A stretch of DNA of 42,087 bases, from the NCBI GenBank assembly GCA_964559865.1, contig CAZLJD010000006.1, positions 1 to 42,087 on the forward strand, given 5' to 3'. This DNA comes from JAGHAJ01 sp964559865 [NCBI: uncultured Synergistota bacterium] (GTDB lineage Bacteria; Synergistota; JAGHAJ01). A program made the translations under genes and the position numbers. The stretch's first letter is position 1; each line of letters begins with the position of its first letter. Below are positions 24,252 to 32,573 of the stretch, in pieces. The notes under the pieces are model-generated. The model made no database searches. It saw only the letters and a list, made by a program, of their open reading frames with translations, and was not told the DNA's origin.

Positions 24252-26231
24252 TTAAGGTATCTTTACAGAAATATCAAAAGCATGCATCTTGCCGCTGCCA
24301 AGCTCAACATATATGATCACCCACACGCACGCCTCCTGAAACACCCTGTCAAACCCATATTCAGTGCGAAAAACTGTATAAACAGGGCAGTAAAACATAT
24401 TTAATCTCTCACTCGTCAGCAAATCTATCGAAAAATCTTTCCCTTTAACGGAAAGCCCATCAACTTCACGCAGAGAATTTCCCACACCTACCCCCCACCG
24501 TGTCTTTCCAGAATATAGATACACATCGTCAAGCTCCGGCAAAGCCAAGTTTATCTCACTGGCAAACCAAAATTCAACCTCACTACCACCTATATTTCGA
24601 AGCACATATCCAACTTCCAATCCATCCTCTTTTAGTGAGTAGGACTTCTTCACCAGGAGCCTTCCATCTTCGTAGAAAGACCACAAAACTAAAGAGGAGT
24701 CCAAAACATAAAATTCATATTCCCTATTGCTAATGGAGTCCACTCTGGAGGCATAAAGGTCTTCTAACAAAGGCAGTTCCTTCAGCAAGTGGTCTCTAAA
24801 ACTATATCTCAGATATTTATCATAGTACAGCTCACTGGTATCTGTCAATCTTTTAACCGAATGAATAGACTCTATCGCATTGCCCTCCGAATCTCCCTCT
24901 CCAGCCTCAACAACATGATAGCTCTCAAACCGCCGAGAAACAGTATCCAAGTAATTAAAGCCATCCCTCAAATCATCAAACTCGACTACACTACCACCGT
25001 CGAACGGCTTGACATAAAGCAAGAACCTTCCATTAGAAAGCCTCACTTCATCATCACCATCTATATCCACATCCCCAACTTCTATACCATCACTCACCCC
25101 TAACTTATTCTCCGCAGTAATAATATTCTCGTACACGGCATGCCTAAGGTGAGGAAGATATATCCCCCCAAACACACCGTGCCAATACGGATCATTACAC
25201 TCTGCCCGGAGAACATAATCCATGGCAGAACTATCACTCTTACATGATTTACTGAGACCTAAAACCCTCTTATGCATCCAGTTAGATTCAGGATATCTTA
25301 TTAGGAAGTTATCCCATACACCCCCTCTTAAAAGTGCATAACTGTCCATATCAGAAGCCGTAAGCAACTTTCCTGCTCTATCGAACTCTATCTGCCTATC
25401 TGGTGGCAAGGACCACTTTCCCATTTCGAAATAAGAGGCCATCGGAAGGTAACATCTCCCTGCAGGTTTGTTACTTGCTAAATAATCGGAAAAATGCTCA
25501 AGTGAGATATCTCTGGATTTGGTGATACCCTCCATAAAAGAAGCTAACCAACCTCTATCATATATCCATTCATATGTAGATGGCCACGCACCAAACTTTT
25601 CTCCATCATCAAAGAAAGAGAGAACCGTTTCCCCTGCCTCCTCCTCCATATACGAGAGTACCTCATCCACTGGCTTAAACGGAATATAATACCTAAGCCT
25701 CTTGCTTATGGGAAATATCGCAAGTGTATCACCATCATGCTCCGTGAGATAGTAGCCTTTGAGCTCCTCCACATCAAAACCAGCAGCAACAAAGTGATAA
25801 TCATCAACCAGCGTATACTTTATTCCTGAAGACACCACATCTCCCACGATGTCTGGACTCCACACCCTCTCCGCTAACCACATGCCCAAAGGCTTAACTC
25901 CAAACACCTCCTCAATAAGGTTACTCAACTTCGTTATTTGAAGTCTCCTATCCCTCGAAGATATCTTACCCAATACTGCCTCGTAATAAGCACCAGAGAG
26001 TAACTCAACCTGACCTCTTTGCACCATTTCCTTAATTAAAGAGACAAAATCCGGGTGTTTAGCTACAAGCCATTCCCACAGGACACCTGTAAAGTGCAAC
26101 GCAAACTTAAAGGCAGAATGCTGATGTGCCTCGTAGATAAATGGCTTATAAGATCTATTGTATACATCCTCAAACACAAACTCAAAGTTGCCAACAGGCT
26201 GGTGACAGTGTATACCAAATAATAGTATCAT
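24252..26231 (-). CDS. GH57 4-alpha-glucanotransferase/alpha-amylase
   Basis: The 659-residue protein is a GH57 enzyme of the Thermococcus 4-alpha-glucanotransferase type. It has HCHQPVGNFE at the start, the nucleophile Glu121 in GMWLAERVWSP (Glu123 in the T. litoralis enzyme) and the acid/base Asp within SFFDDGEKFGAWP (residues 208-209). The C-terminal beta-rich half (about 370-659) matches the DUF1925/DUF1926 jelly-roll part. It should move alpha-1,4-glucan chains or break them down in the cytosol; no signal peptide is seen. The ATG at 26231 shares one base with the preceding stop (TAATG), so translation is probably coupled; a TTG at 26243 is the alternative. Confidence 0.88.
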   Translation of the reverse strand: MILLFGIHCHQPVGNFEFVFEDVYNRSYKPFIYEAHQHSAFKFALHFTGVLWEWLVAKHPDFVSLIKEMVQRGQVELLSGAYYEAVLGKISSRDRRLQITKLSNLIEEVFGVKPLGMWLAERVWSPDIVGDVVSSGIKYTLVDDYHFVAAGFDVEELKGYYLTEHDGDTLAIFPISKRLRYYIPFKPVDEVLSYMEEEAGETVLSFFDDGEKFGAWPSTYEWIYDRGWLASFMEGITKSRDISLEHFSDYLASNKPAGRCYLPMASYFEMGKWSLPPDRQIEFDRAGKLLTASDMDSYALLRGGVWDNFLIRYPESNWMHKRVLGLSKSCKSDSSAMDYVLRAECNDPYWHGVFGGIYLPHLRHAVYENIITAENKLGVSDGIEVGDVDIDGDDEVRLSNGRFLLYVKPFDGGSVVEFDDLRDGFNYLDTVSRRFESYHVVEAGEGDSEGNAIESIHSVKRLTDTSELYYDKYLRYSFRDHLLKELPLLEDLYASRVDSISNREYEFYVLDSSLVLWSFYEDGRLLVKKSYSLKEDGLEVGYVLRNIGGSEVEFWFASEINLALPELDDVYLYSGKTRWGVGVGNSLREVDGLSVKGKDFSIDLLTSERLNMFYCPVYTVFRTEYGFDRVFQEACVWVIIYVELGSGKMHAFDISVKIP

Positions 26232-28330
26232 TACACGAACCAATTCCTTTCTTCAAACTCCTCATCAGGTACATCAATAGCAATAGCTCCACTTCTTGGT
26301 ACCCTTTCAAGTACCCTACCTGCCCTATCTACCACAACAACTACAACTTCAAGCTTCTCACCGCTCTTAGCATCCAGTGTCTTCCAATCAACTCCAAGTT
26401 CCACGACTCTATCCACCGAGACATCAGCATTACCAACAGCATCGTCACAACTGTCATTGCAAGCATAAAGAAGGTAACCATTCATACTACCCTTAAGGCT
26501 AAAAGGCAAAAGATAGCTCCTCTCTCCTATCATGAAATAAACTTTTATCAAAACCTCTTCCTGAATATCGCCATAGGGCAAAACTCCTTTAAGCATTACA
26601 AAGAGCCTATCTTTGTTGAAGCCAAGGAAAACAGTTGTAACAAATTTGTAGCCAAAGGCCATAGATGTCAGTTCATTTCTAACATTAAACTCACCAGCAC
26701 CAAGCCATTCTATATAACTATCAACTCTGCCATTTATATCCGGATATATAAAAGATACCGGCTTCTTCATAAACTCAGGGACACTAATCTTTACCGGCAA
26801 AAAGAGTTCTGGAGGCGGCTCATGTTTCATGCTCTCGTAAACAGAGATAAGGTTAGATCTAAAAAGCTCATCGAACTCCCTATGCCACAATGTAAAATGC
26901 GTTCCTCCAAACCACCAAAACCAATCACTCCCCTCTGCTATGTACACACTCCTCCACGCCTCCTGTGGCACAGGTTTCAATGACTCCTCAACAAACTGCC
27001 TCGTTGATCCGAGAAGTCTCCATGCCCTGTTCTTTTCATCCTCACCTATCCATGTAGAAAAGTTACCATCCACCCAGGAACCAGGATAAATAGAGTTAAG
27101 CACATTCGTGCACTCATGCTCAGCCATATATTCAGAAGGCAATATAGTAAATATATTGTTAGAAGAAGAAAGCCCAGTATAAAGGGCATTTAAAAATCTT
27201 GCACCCCCATCCGGGTAATACTCCCATGGATTCTCGCCATCAAGGACAACGGTTACAACAGCATCATCCCTACACAAAGTCCTATCAAGCTCGTTCAACC
27301 TTCCAACAAAATCCCTTGCTGCATCCTCGGGAGAATCCCACCTCGAGTAAGTAAAACCTATAAGATCAGACAATACCCTGTCCCTAAAGAAGATTATTAC
27401 ATCACCAAATCTGTAAGGCTTATAAATGTCATCTCTCGTAAACTCCCCGTTTGGAAGGGTTCTCCTCAAGATTTCCTCATCTGTAGCTATCCACCTTATT
27501 CCACGCTCACCCAAGAGGTTAATCGCCTCTTCGGAGACACCACCCTCTGCTGGCCACATCCCTACCGGCAACTTACCAAACACGCTCCTGTAATAATCAA
27601 TTGCACTCTCCACATGGGTAGCTGCATCCTTCCTATAGGAAAAGGCAGGATACGGAAGCGACACATCTGGCATACACTTGGATGCCACGTCCGAATCTAT
27701 AATGAGAGGTAAAATAGGGTGATAAAAAGGAGTAGTAGAAACCTCTATCTGGGAGACCCGCTCAAGTTCTCTATAAAGTTCCACTACATTAGATAGCATG
27801 TCCATAACTACACCTTCTAAATAGGAAGCATCTTCAGGGGTAAAACCCTTACCCCTTGCTATCATCTCGGCCACACGCTCATCGCCTTTCTTCACTCTGG
27901 AAGGCATCCAAGCTATCACAAACCAGATTCCTGCATCAAACACATCTTCATCTGAGAGCCTCATCCCATTATCATACTTCTGCTTTATAGAATAGAACCT
28001 AGTATATGGTTTTATCATTCTATCCTCGTCTATCGAGAAACACAGTCTCACAAAGGTACTCCTCTCTTTTTCATCAACAGCGGGAAACTTACGGATAAAT
28101 GACCAAAAAAAGTCTTTTACCTCCGCATTTTTGTAGAGTTCTATCTGCTTGAGTAAGGAGGGTACGAGATTGAATGTAACTCTTATGTTAGGATAACCTC
28201 TTAGTATAAACGGCATCTCGTAATAATCATGAATTACATGTGTCCACACCCAAGGAAACAACACACTCATATCACGAAAATCTACATAACATGGCTGGTG
28301 CATATGCCAAATAATGTTCAAGTAAAGCAC
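26231..28330 (-). CDS. GH57 glycoside hydrolase, COG1449 alpha-amylase/mannosidase type
   Basis: This protein of about 700 residues is a different GH57 subgroup. It has LNIIWHMHQPCYVD at the start, the nucleophile Glu in GMWPAEGGVSEEA (about residue 262) and the acid/base Asp in VLDGENPWEYYPDGG (about 364). The GSWVDGNFSTWIGEDEKNRAW and EGSDWFWWFGG motifs and an extra beta domain at the C-terminus are typical of COG1449 proteins. Activity in this subgroup is usually on alpha-glucans, but few are tested. No signal peptide is seen. The GTG at 28330 has AAGG 9 bases before it; a GTG at 28339 that overlaps the previous stop is also open. Confidence 0.85.
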   Translation of the reverse strand: MLYLNIIWHMHQPCYVDFRDMSVLFPWVWTHVIHDYYEMPFILRGYPNIRVTFNLVPSLLKQIELYKNAEVKDFFWSFIRKFPAVDEKERSTFVRLCFSIDEDRMIKPYTRFYSIKQKYDNGMRLSDEDVFDAGIWFVIAWMPSRVKKGDERVAEMIARGKGFTPEDASYLEGVVMDMLSNVVELYRELERVSQIEVSTTPFYHPILPLIIDSDVASKCMPDVSLPYPAFSYRKDAATHVESAIDYYRSVFGKLPVGMWPAEGGVSEEAINLLGERGIRWIATDEEILRRTLPNGEFTRDDIYKPYRFGDVIIFFRDRVLSDLIGFTYSRWDSPEDAARDFVGRLNELDRTLCRDDAVVTVVLDGENPWEYYPDGGARFLNALYTGLSSSNNIFTILPSEYMAEHECTNVLNSIYPGSWVDGNFSTWIGEDEKNRAWRLLGSTRQFVEESLKPVPQEAWRSVYIAEGSDWFWWFGGTHFTLWHREFDELFRSNLISVYESMKHEPPPELFLPVKISVPEFMKKPVSFIYPDINGRVDSYIEWLGAGEFNVRNELTSMAFGYKFVTTVFLGFNKDRLFVMLKGVLPYGDIQEEVLIKVYFMIGERSYLLPFSLKGSMNGYLLYACNDSCDDAVGNADVSVDRVVELGVDWKTLDAKSGEKLEVVVVVVDRAGRVLERVPRSGAIAIDVPDEEFEERNWFV

Positions 28331-28335
28331 ACAAA

Positions 28336-30843
28336 TCACCCTTCTTTCCAGTTAGATATTTTCTCTTTAAACTCTTCAATGGTAGAAAGCAATCTCGTTT
28401 CGTTTCCGCCTTCAGCATATATATGAAGTAAGGGATTTGCATCATCTGGTATAAGTGCAATCCACATATCATCTAACCACACCTTCACACCATCAAGCAA
28501 AGAAACTTTTCCAGCACCTTTAAGTTCCTCACTTGCCCTCATCATTACATTGCCTTTCTCCCTCCACTCACAGGGAATGGTAATGTGCTTAAAGACCTTA
28601 CTCATAAGCTTGTCCCTAAGAACAGACAGGTCTACCTCCACAGATGCCATTACCTCCATAATCTTCACAGCCGAGTACACAGCATCGTAAGCATGCTGAA
28701 ACTCAGTAAAGACAAACCTACCATCCATGCTGCCAACAAACGCCACATTCTCATCAAAAGAAGACTGAAGCAAAGCTCTTGAGGTGTGCCTCTCCCTCTT
28801 CACTCTTATGCCCCCAGAAGATGCAATTTCGTCCACCAGTGTAGGTGCAATTGCAGGGACAACAAATACGGCAGAGTCATACACCAACGATGCAAGATAC
28901 ACCATTACAACCAACATGTCTACCCCACGATACAGATAGCCATCTTTATCCATCAGGGAGAGCTTCTCCCCCCATATACCTACAGAAAACCCCATATCCA
29001 CATCAAGCGTATCCACAATGCTACGAAAATAGCCTTCTCTCCTCTCTGAGGCATCTGGATTTATTAAGCTTTCATCTTCAGGATAGGCATCTATGTTTAT
29101 AACATCACATTTCAATCTCCTTAGGATGGGAGCGAGCGTTGGCGAAACCGTTCCGTGAGAGTAATCAACAACCAAGCGAAAATGCCTATTTCTTATAGCC
29201 TCAGCATCCACCCTCCTTAGCAGTTCTACCTGGTAGTTACCAACCACATCATCCATAGGGGCTATACTACCCGGCATACTGTAAGGCGCCCTCCTAAAAT
29301 CCTCTCTAAAAAATACCCTTTCTATACTCTTCTCCATAGAAGAGGGTATTCCTATTCCATTTTTATCAACAAAAAAAATTTCCGTACTAAGAGGGTCATC
29401 TATCACCTGCTTGAAGTAGATCCCGCCCTTTAACCCCTTACTGGTTATACCATACCTAAAGACGGGTAGTGGAAGACCATGAAAGTCTACAGTGTGTACA
29501 CCAGTAGAAGCAACCCCTCCAATAAAAGAGCGCTTCAATACCCTTGAAGCCTTATGGCTATCCCTACCAGCAGCTATAGTATTACCACCGAGCAAAACGG
29601 TGCCATAAGCTACCCCAAGCTTTGCAGAAAGCTCAGACGTAAGCTCTACATTGGTAATACCACGAACCTTACCAGCAGAAAATATACTTTTCTTCCATCT
29701 CTCCATCCAAACGAGATTGTCGCTGAGTATGGCATTGCTCTCTATTACTCTATTGGGCCAAACCTTTATACCCTCCTTCACATATGCCTCATCACCAACA
29801 ACTACACCATCGCCAATAACAACCGATTTACGCAAAACTGCACCCTTACCAATCTTCACTCCATTGCAAACAACACAACCTTCTGTCTGGGCGTACTCTC
29901 CAACATGCACATTATTCCATACCACACTATCACCAACTATTGCACCTCTGTGAACAACACAGTTCTCACCTATTACCGCATTCCTTACATAAGATTGATC
30001 CTTTATTTCACTACCTTTACCGATAACAACCTTACCAAGAAAAGCAACTCCCGAGCCTATCTTAACCCCCTCTTCCATAAAGACCGTAGAATCCCCAAAT
30101 TTCAACGCACTACCAGGTAACGGAAAGTCTATCTCTCCACTCAAGACATCCATGTTAACTCTATGATACATATCTGGATTACCAACATCATACCAGTAAC
30201 CATCGCTCACAAATCCGCAAAGTGATTCCCCTTTCTCCAAGAGGTGCGGAAATAGGTTTTTACTGAAGTCAAAAGGCTCGTTTTTTGGTATAACATCCAA
30301 CACCTCCGGTTCAAGTACATATATGCCAGTATTTATGGTATTACTAAAAACCTCATCCCAAGCAGGTTTTTCCAAAAACCTCACAATTCTATTAGTCTCA
30401 TCCATCATGACAATGCCAAACTGAAGAGGATCCTCTACATGAGTAAGAGTAATAGTAGCGACACAATTTCTTTCCTGATGAAACTTTATTATCTTTCTGA
30501 GGTCAAAATTGGTAACGACATCACCACTTATCACAATGAAAGTATCATCAAGCACACCAGAGGCATACCTCACAGCACCAGCTGTGCCAAAGTCCCGAGT
30601 AGGCACAAAATACTCAATGTCCACACCGAACCTGCTTCCGTCACCAAAATATTCCTTTACAACCTCAGGATAATAGTACAACAAGAAGACAAGCTTGCGT
30701 ATTCCGTGTTTACGCAAGAGGTTAACTACATGCTCCAAGATCGGTCTATTACCGATCCTAAGCATAGGTTTCGGCACATTCACAGTAAGAGGTTGCATTC
30801 TTGTGCCAAACCCTCCTGCCATGACAACGGCTTTTATGCTCAT
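28336..30843 (-). CDS. Sugar-phosphate nucleotidyltransferase fused to degenerate phosphomutase-like domain
   Basis: The 835-residue fusion has three parts. Residues 1-235 are a nucleotidyltransferase (MAGGFGTRMQPLT, then PKPMLRIGNRPILEH). Residues 250-375 are left-handed beta-helix hexapeptide repeats. Residues 385-830 are phosphoglucomutase/phosphomannomutase-like. In the last part GRDSHKASRV is recognisable, but the serine loop (TASHNP type) is replaced around 470-485. The metal loop DGDxDR is VGIWGEK at 621-627, and the phosphate loop RPSGTEP is IPDDANP at 798-804. The nucleotidyltransferase should be active, making GDP-mannose, ADP-/UDP-glucose or a relative, while the mutase part probably is not. 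It sits 2 bases after the CBS gene and leads the GH57 block. Confidence 0.87.
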   Translation of the reverse strand: MSIKAVVMAGGFGTRMQPLTVNVPKPMLRIGNRPILEHVVNLLRKHGIRKLVFLLYYYPEVVKEYFGDGSRFGVDIEYFVPTRDFGTAGAVRYASGVLDDTFIVISGDVVTNFDLRKIIKFHQERNCVATITLTHVEDPLQFGIVMMDETNRIVRFLEKPAWDEVFSNTINTGIYVLEPEVLDVIPKNEPFDFSKNLFPHLLEKGESLCGFVSDGYWYDVGNPDMYHRVNMDVLSGEIDFPLPGSALKFGDSTVFMEEGVKIGSGVAFLGKVVIGKGSEIKDQSYVRNAVIGENCVVHRGAIVGDSVVWNNVHVGEYAQTEGCVVCNGVKIGKGAVLRKSVVIGDGVVVGDEAYVKEGIKVWPNRVIESNAILSDNLVWMERWKKSIFSAGKVRGITNVELTSELSAKLGVAYGTVLLGGNTIAAGRDSHKASRVLKRSFIGGVASTGVHTVDFHGLPLPVFRYGITSKGLKGGIYFKQVIDDPLSTEIFFVDKNGIGIPSSMEKSIERVFFREDFRRAPYSMPGSIAPMDDVVGNYQVELLRRVDAEAIRNRHFRLVVDYSHGTVSPTLAPILRRLKCDVINIDAYPEDESLINPDASERREGYFRSIVDTLDVDMGFSVGIWGEKLSLMDKDGYLYRGVDMLVVMVYLASLVYDSAVFVVPAIAPTLVDEIASSGGIRVKRERHTSRALLQSSFDENVAFVGSMDGRFVFTEFQHAYDAVYSAVKIMEVMASVEVDLSVLRDKLMSKVFKHITIPCEWREKGNVMMRASEELKGAGKVSLLDGVKVWLDDMWIALIPDDANPLLHIYAEGGNETRLLSTIEEFKEKISNWKEG

Positions 30844-30845
30844 CT

Positions 30846-31334
30846 CTATCTCTCCTCTTCCTTTACCCCTTCTTTACCTCCCTGTTTCTCCCTCTCTTTC
30901 AACCAGAGTTCAAGGATATTGGTCAAACCAAAACGGGCAACTATCTTACCATCTTTATCCACTACTGGCATCTCTTCTATGTCCATCTCGAGCAATCTCC
31001 TTATTACTTCCTCTACACTCTCATCTAACCTACAACTAACAACACTTCTTATCGTTATATCACCGACTTTCTCGGATGTCATTGCATCTATTATCCTCCG
31101 AGTAAGCCTCACTCTGTAACTGGAGCTTGAAAGGTAGTCTAAAAGCAATGTATTAGCCAGCTTCTTGAGCGGTACATAACCTACTAATCTACCCCTGCTA
31201 TCAACCACATAAGCATTTCTTTTAACCTTTTTTTTCACCACTTCCGAAGCCAACTCTTCCAAGGAGGCATTCTCATCTATTATGACGCTTTCTTCCAATC
31301 CCGGTATGATCCCTAATACCTCGGAAACCTTCAT
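30846..31334 (-). CDS. Two-CBS-domain protein
   Basis: The 162-residue protein consists of two CBS motifs and a charged tail. The first (about 15-60) ends NAYVVDSRGRLVGYVPLKKLA. The second (about 85-150) has TIRSVVSCRLDESVEEVIRRLLEMDIEEMPVVDKDGKIV. CBS pairs bind adenosine nucleotides and regulate partner proteins. It lies 3 bases after the antiporter gene, which lacks its own regulatory domain, and 2 bases before the nucleotidyltransferase gene, so either may be its partner. A magnesium-transporter (MgtE-type) domain is absent. The tail is Lys/Glu-rich and probably disordered. Confidence 0.87.
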   Translation of the reverse strand: MKVSEVLGIIPGLEESVIIDENASLEELASEVVKKKVKRNAYVVDSRGRLVGYVPLKKLANTLLLDYLSSSSYRVRLTRRIIDAMTSEKVGDITIRSVVSCRLDESVEEVIRRLLEMDIEEMPVVDKDGKIVARFGLTNILELWLKEREKQGGKEGVKEEER

Positions 31335-31337
31335 CCT

Positions 31338-32573
31338 CTACTCACCGCCTTCCTTGATTTCACCTGACTTCTCTATAGCATACTTGGAGAAAATTGGTCC
31401 CAATATCTCATGAATGGCAGTGGCACCTAAGGTAACATTAAGAAGCGCAGAAGAATAACTGGAGAATTCAGGCTTTTGACTCATCAGATACGCAAGACCC
31501 ACTACTATGCCACCTTGAGGTATTAAGCCAAATCCAAGGTATTTCTTTATACTCAAAGGTGCCCTAGAAAGCCACGCTCCAATTCTAACACCACCAAATT
31601 TACCCGCTGCCCTAGAGGCTACAAACACCAAAACCAAAAGACTACTACCCAAAAGTACATGCAGGTTAACAGCTGCACCAGCTATAACGAAGAAAACAGC
31701 AAACACTATCTCTTCATAATAGTGCTCAATATTTGCAAACATCTTCCGCATATCAACTCCACTATTCACCACAGTCGCCCCTACACTCATCGTGGTAAGC
31801 AATTCGTCTAAGCCAAAGTAGTGGGAGAGCCCAAAAGCCAAGAAAAGAACACCTATTATCAATATAATAGCACTTCCCGCCCCCTCTATCTTCTTACCGG
31901 TAAAGGCAAGCAGAAGTCCCGCTGTTACACCAAGGGCTATAGAGAGGAGTATGGTCTTCAACGGCATCCAAACCAGCTGACCACCATGAAGGTGTCCACC
32001 CTTCATTATTGCCATAGAAAGAATAATAGCAATACTGTAATTCATTATACCGAGAGCATCGTCCGAAGCAGCTACACCCAAAAGTGTATATGTAAAATTA
32101 CCCTTTGCTCTATATTCGTGCACAACAGCGAGGGTAGCCGTCGGATCTGTAGGTGATGCAACTGCACCAAACAGCAGAGCAATAGCGAAATAATCCAATA
32201 ATGTCCCAGAAGGATGCCCAACCATCCAGTAATAGCCAGTAACAGCAAGTATAACACATATAAATGCTATTTCAGCCTCAAAGAAAGTGATAAGCGTGAT
32301 CCTCTTACCAAGTTTCTTCAGGGTACCCCATCTCAAACTACCACCTATAGAATAAGTTATAACAGCTAATGCAAAGTTCGTCACTATCTTTCCAGCATGG
32401 AGAAACTCTGGGGAAACCAAGCCAAGAACACCAGGACTTATAAGTATACCAACAAGTAAGTAACCACTCACTCTTGGTAGCTTGAACCTATTAGCAATAT
32501 ACCCACCCACTATTGCAAGTATGAGGACGATCCCAAACTGAAAGACCGGGTCAACCAAAAGTTTACTTAACAC
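31338..32573 (-). CDS. CPA2-family cation/proton antiporter
   Basis: The 411-residue integral membrane protein has about 12-13 hydrophobic segments and the CPA2 motifs LPRVSGYLLVGILISPGVLG, GAVASPTDPTATLAVV and GVAASDDALGI. The paired Asp171-Asp172 is the DD motif of electrogenic CPA2 exchangers such as NapA, as opposed to the ND motif of CPA1. It would exchange Na+ (or K+) for protons across the inner membrane, useful where growth depends on ion gradients. The TrkA-N domain found at the end of KefB/KefC is missing; the adjacent CBS protein may be a separate regulator. Its start touches the cca stop with no gap. Confidence 0.88.
   Translation of the reverse strand: MLSKLLVDPVFQFGIVLILAIVGGYIANRFKLPRVSGYLLVGILISPGVLGLVSPEFLHAGKIVTNFALAVITYSIGGSLRWGTLKKLGKRITLITFFEAEIAFICVILAVTGYYWMVGHPSGTLLDYFAIALLFGAVASPTDPTATLAVVHEYRAKGNFTYTLLGVAASDDALGIMNYSIAIILSMAIMKGGHLHGGQLVWMPLKTILLSIALGVTAGLLLAFTGKKIEGAGSAIILIIGVLFLAFGLSHYFGLDELLTTMSVGATVVNSGVDMRKMFANIEHYYEEIVFAVFFVIAGAAVNLHVLLGSSLLVLVFVASRAAGKFGGVRIGAWLSRAPLSIKKYLGFGLIPQGGIVVGLAYLMSQKPEFSSYSSALLNVTLGATAIHEILGPIFSKYAIEKSGEIKEGGE

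Noticed and set aside
26141-26983. A 280-codon plus-strand frame opposite two GH57 genes
   Set aside because: Both GH57 genes on the other strand have catalytic motifs; this frame spans their junction and resembles no protein I know.
29740-30130. Repeat-like pattern in the nucleotidyltransferase fusion
   Set aside because: The periodicity is hexapeptide repeats of a left-handed beta helix (GxxVxIG-type) within a protein, not a DNA repeat or CRISPR.
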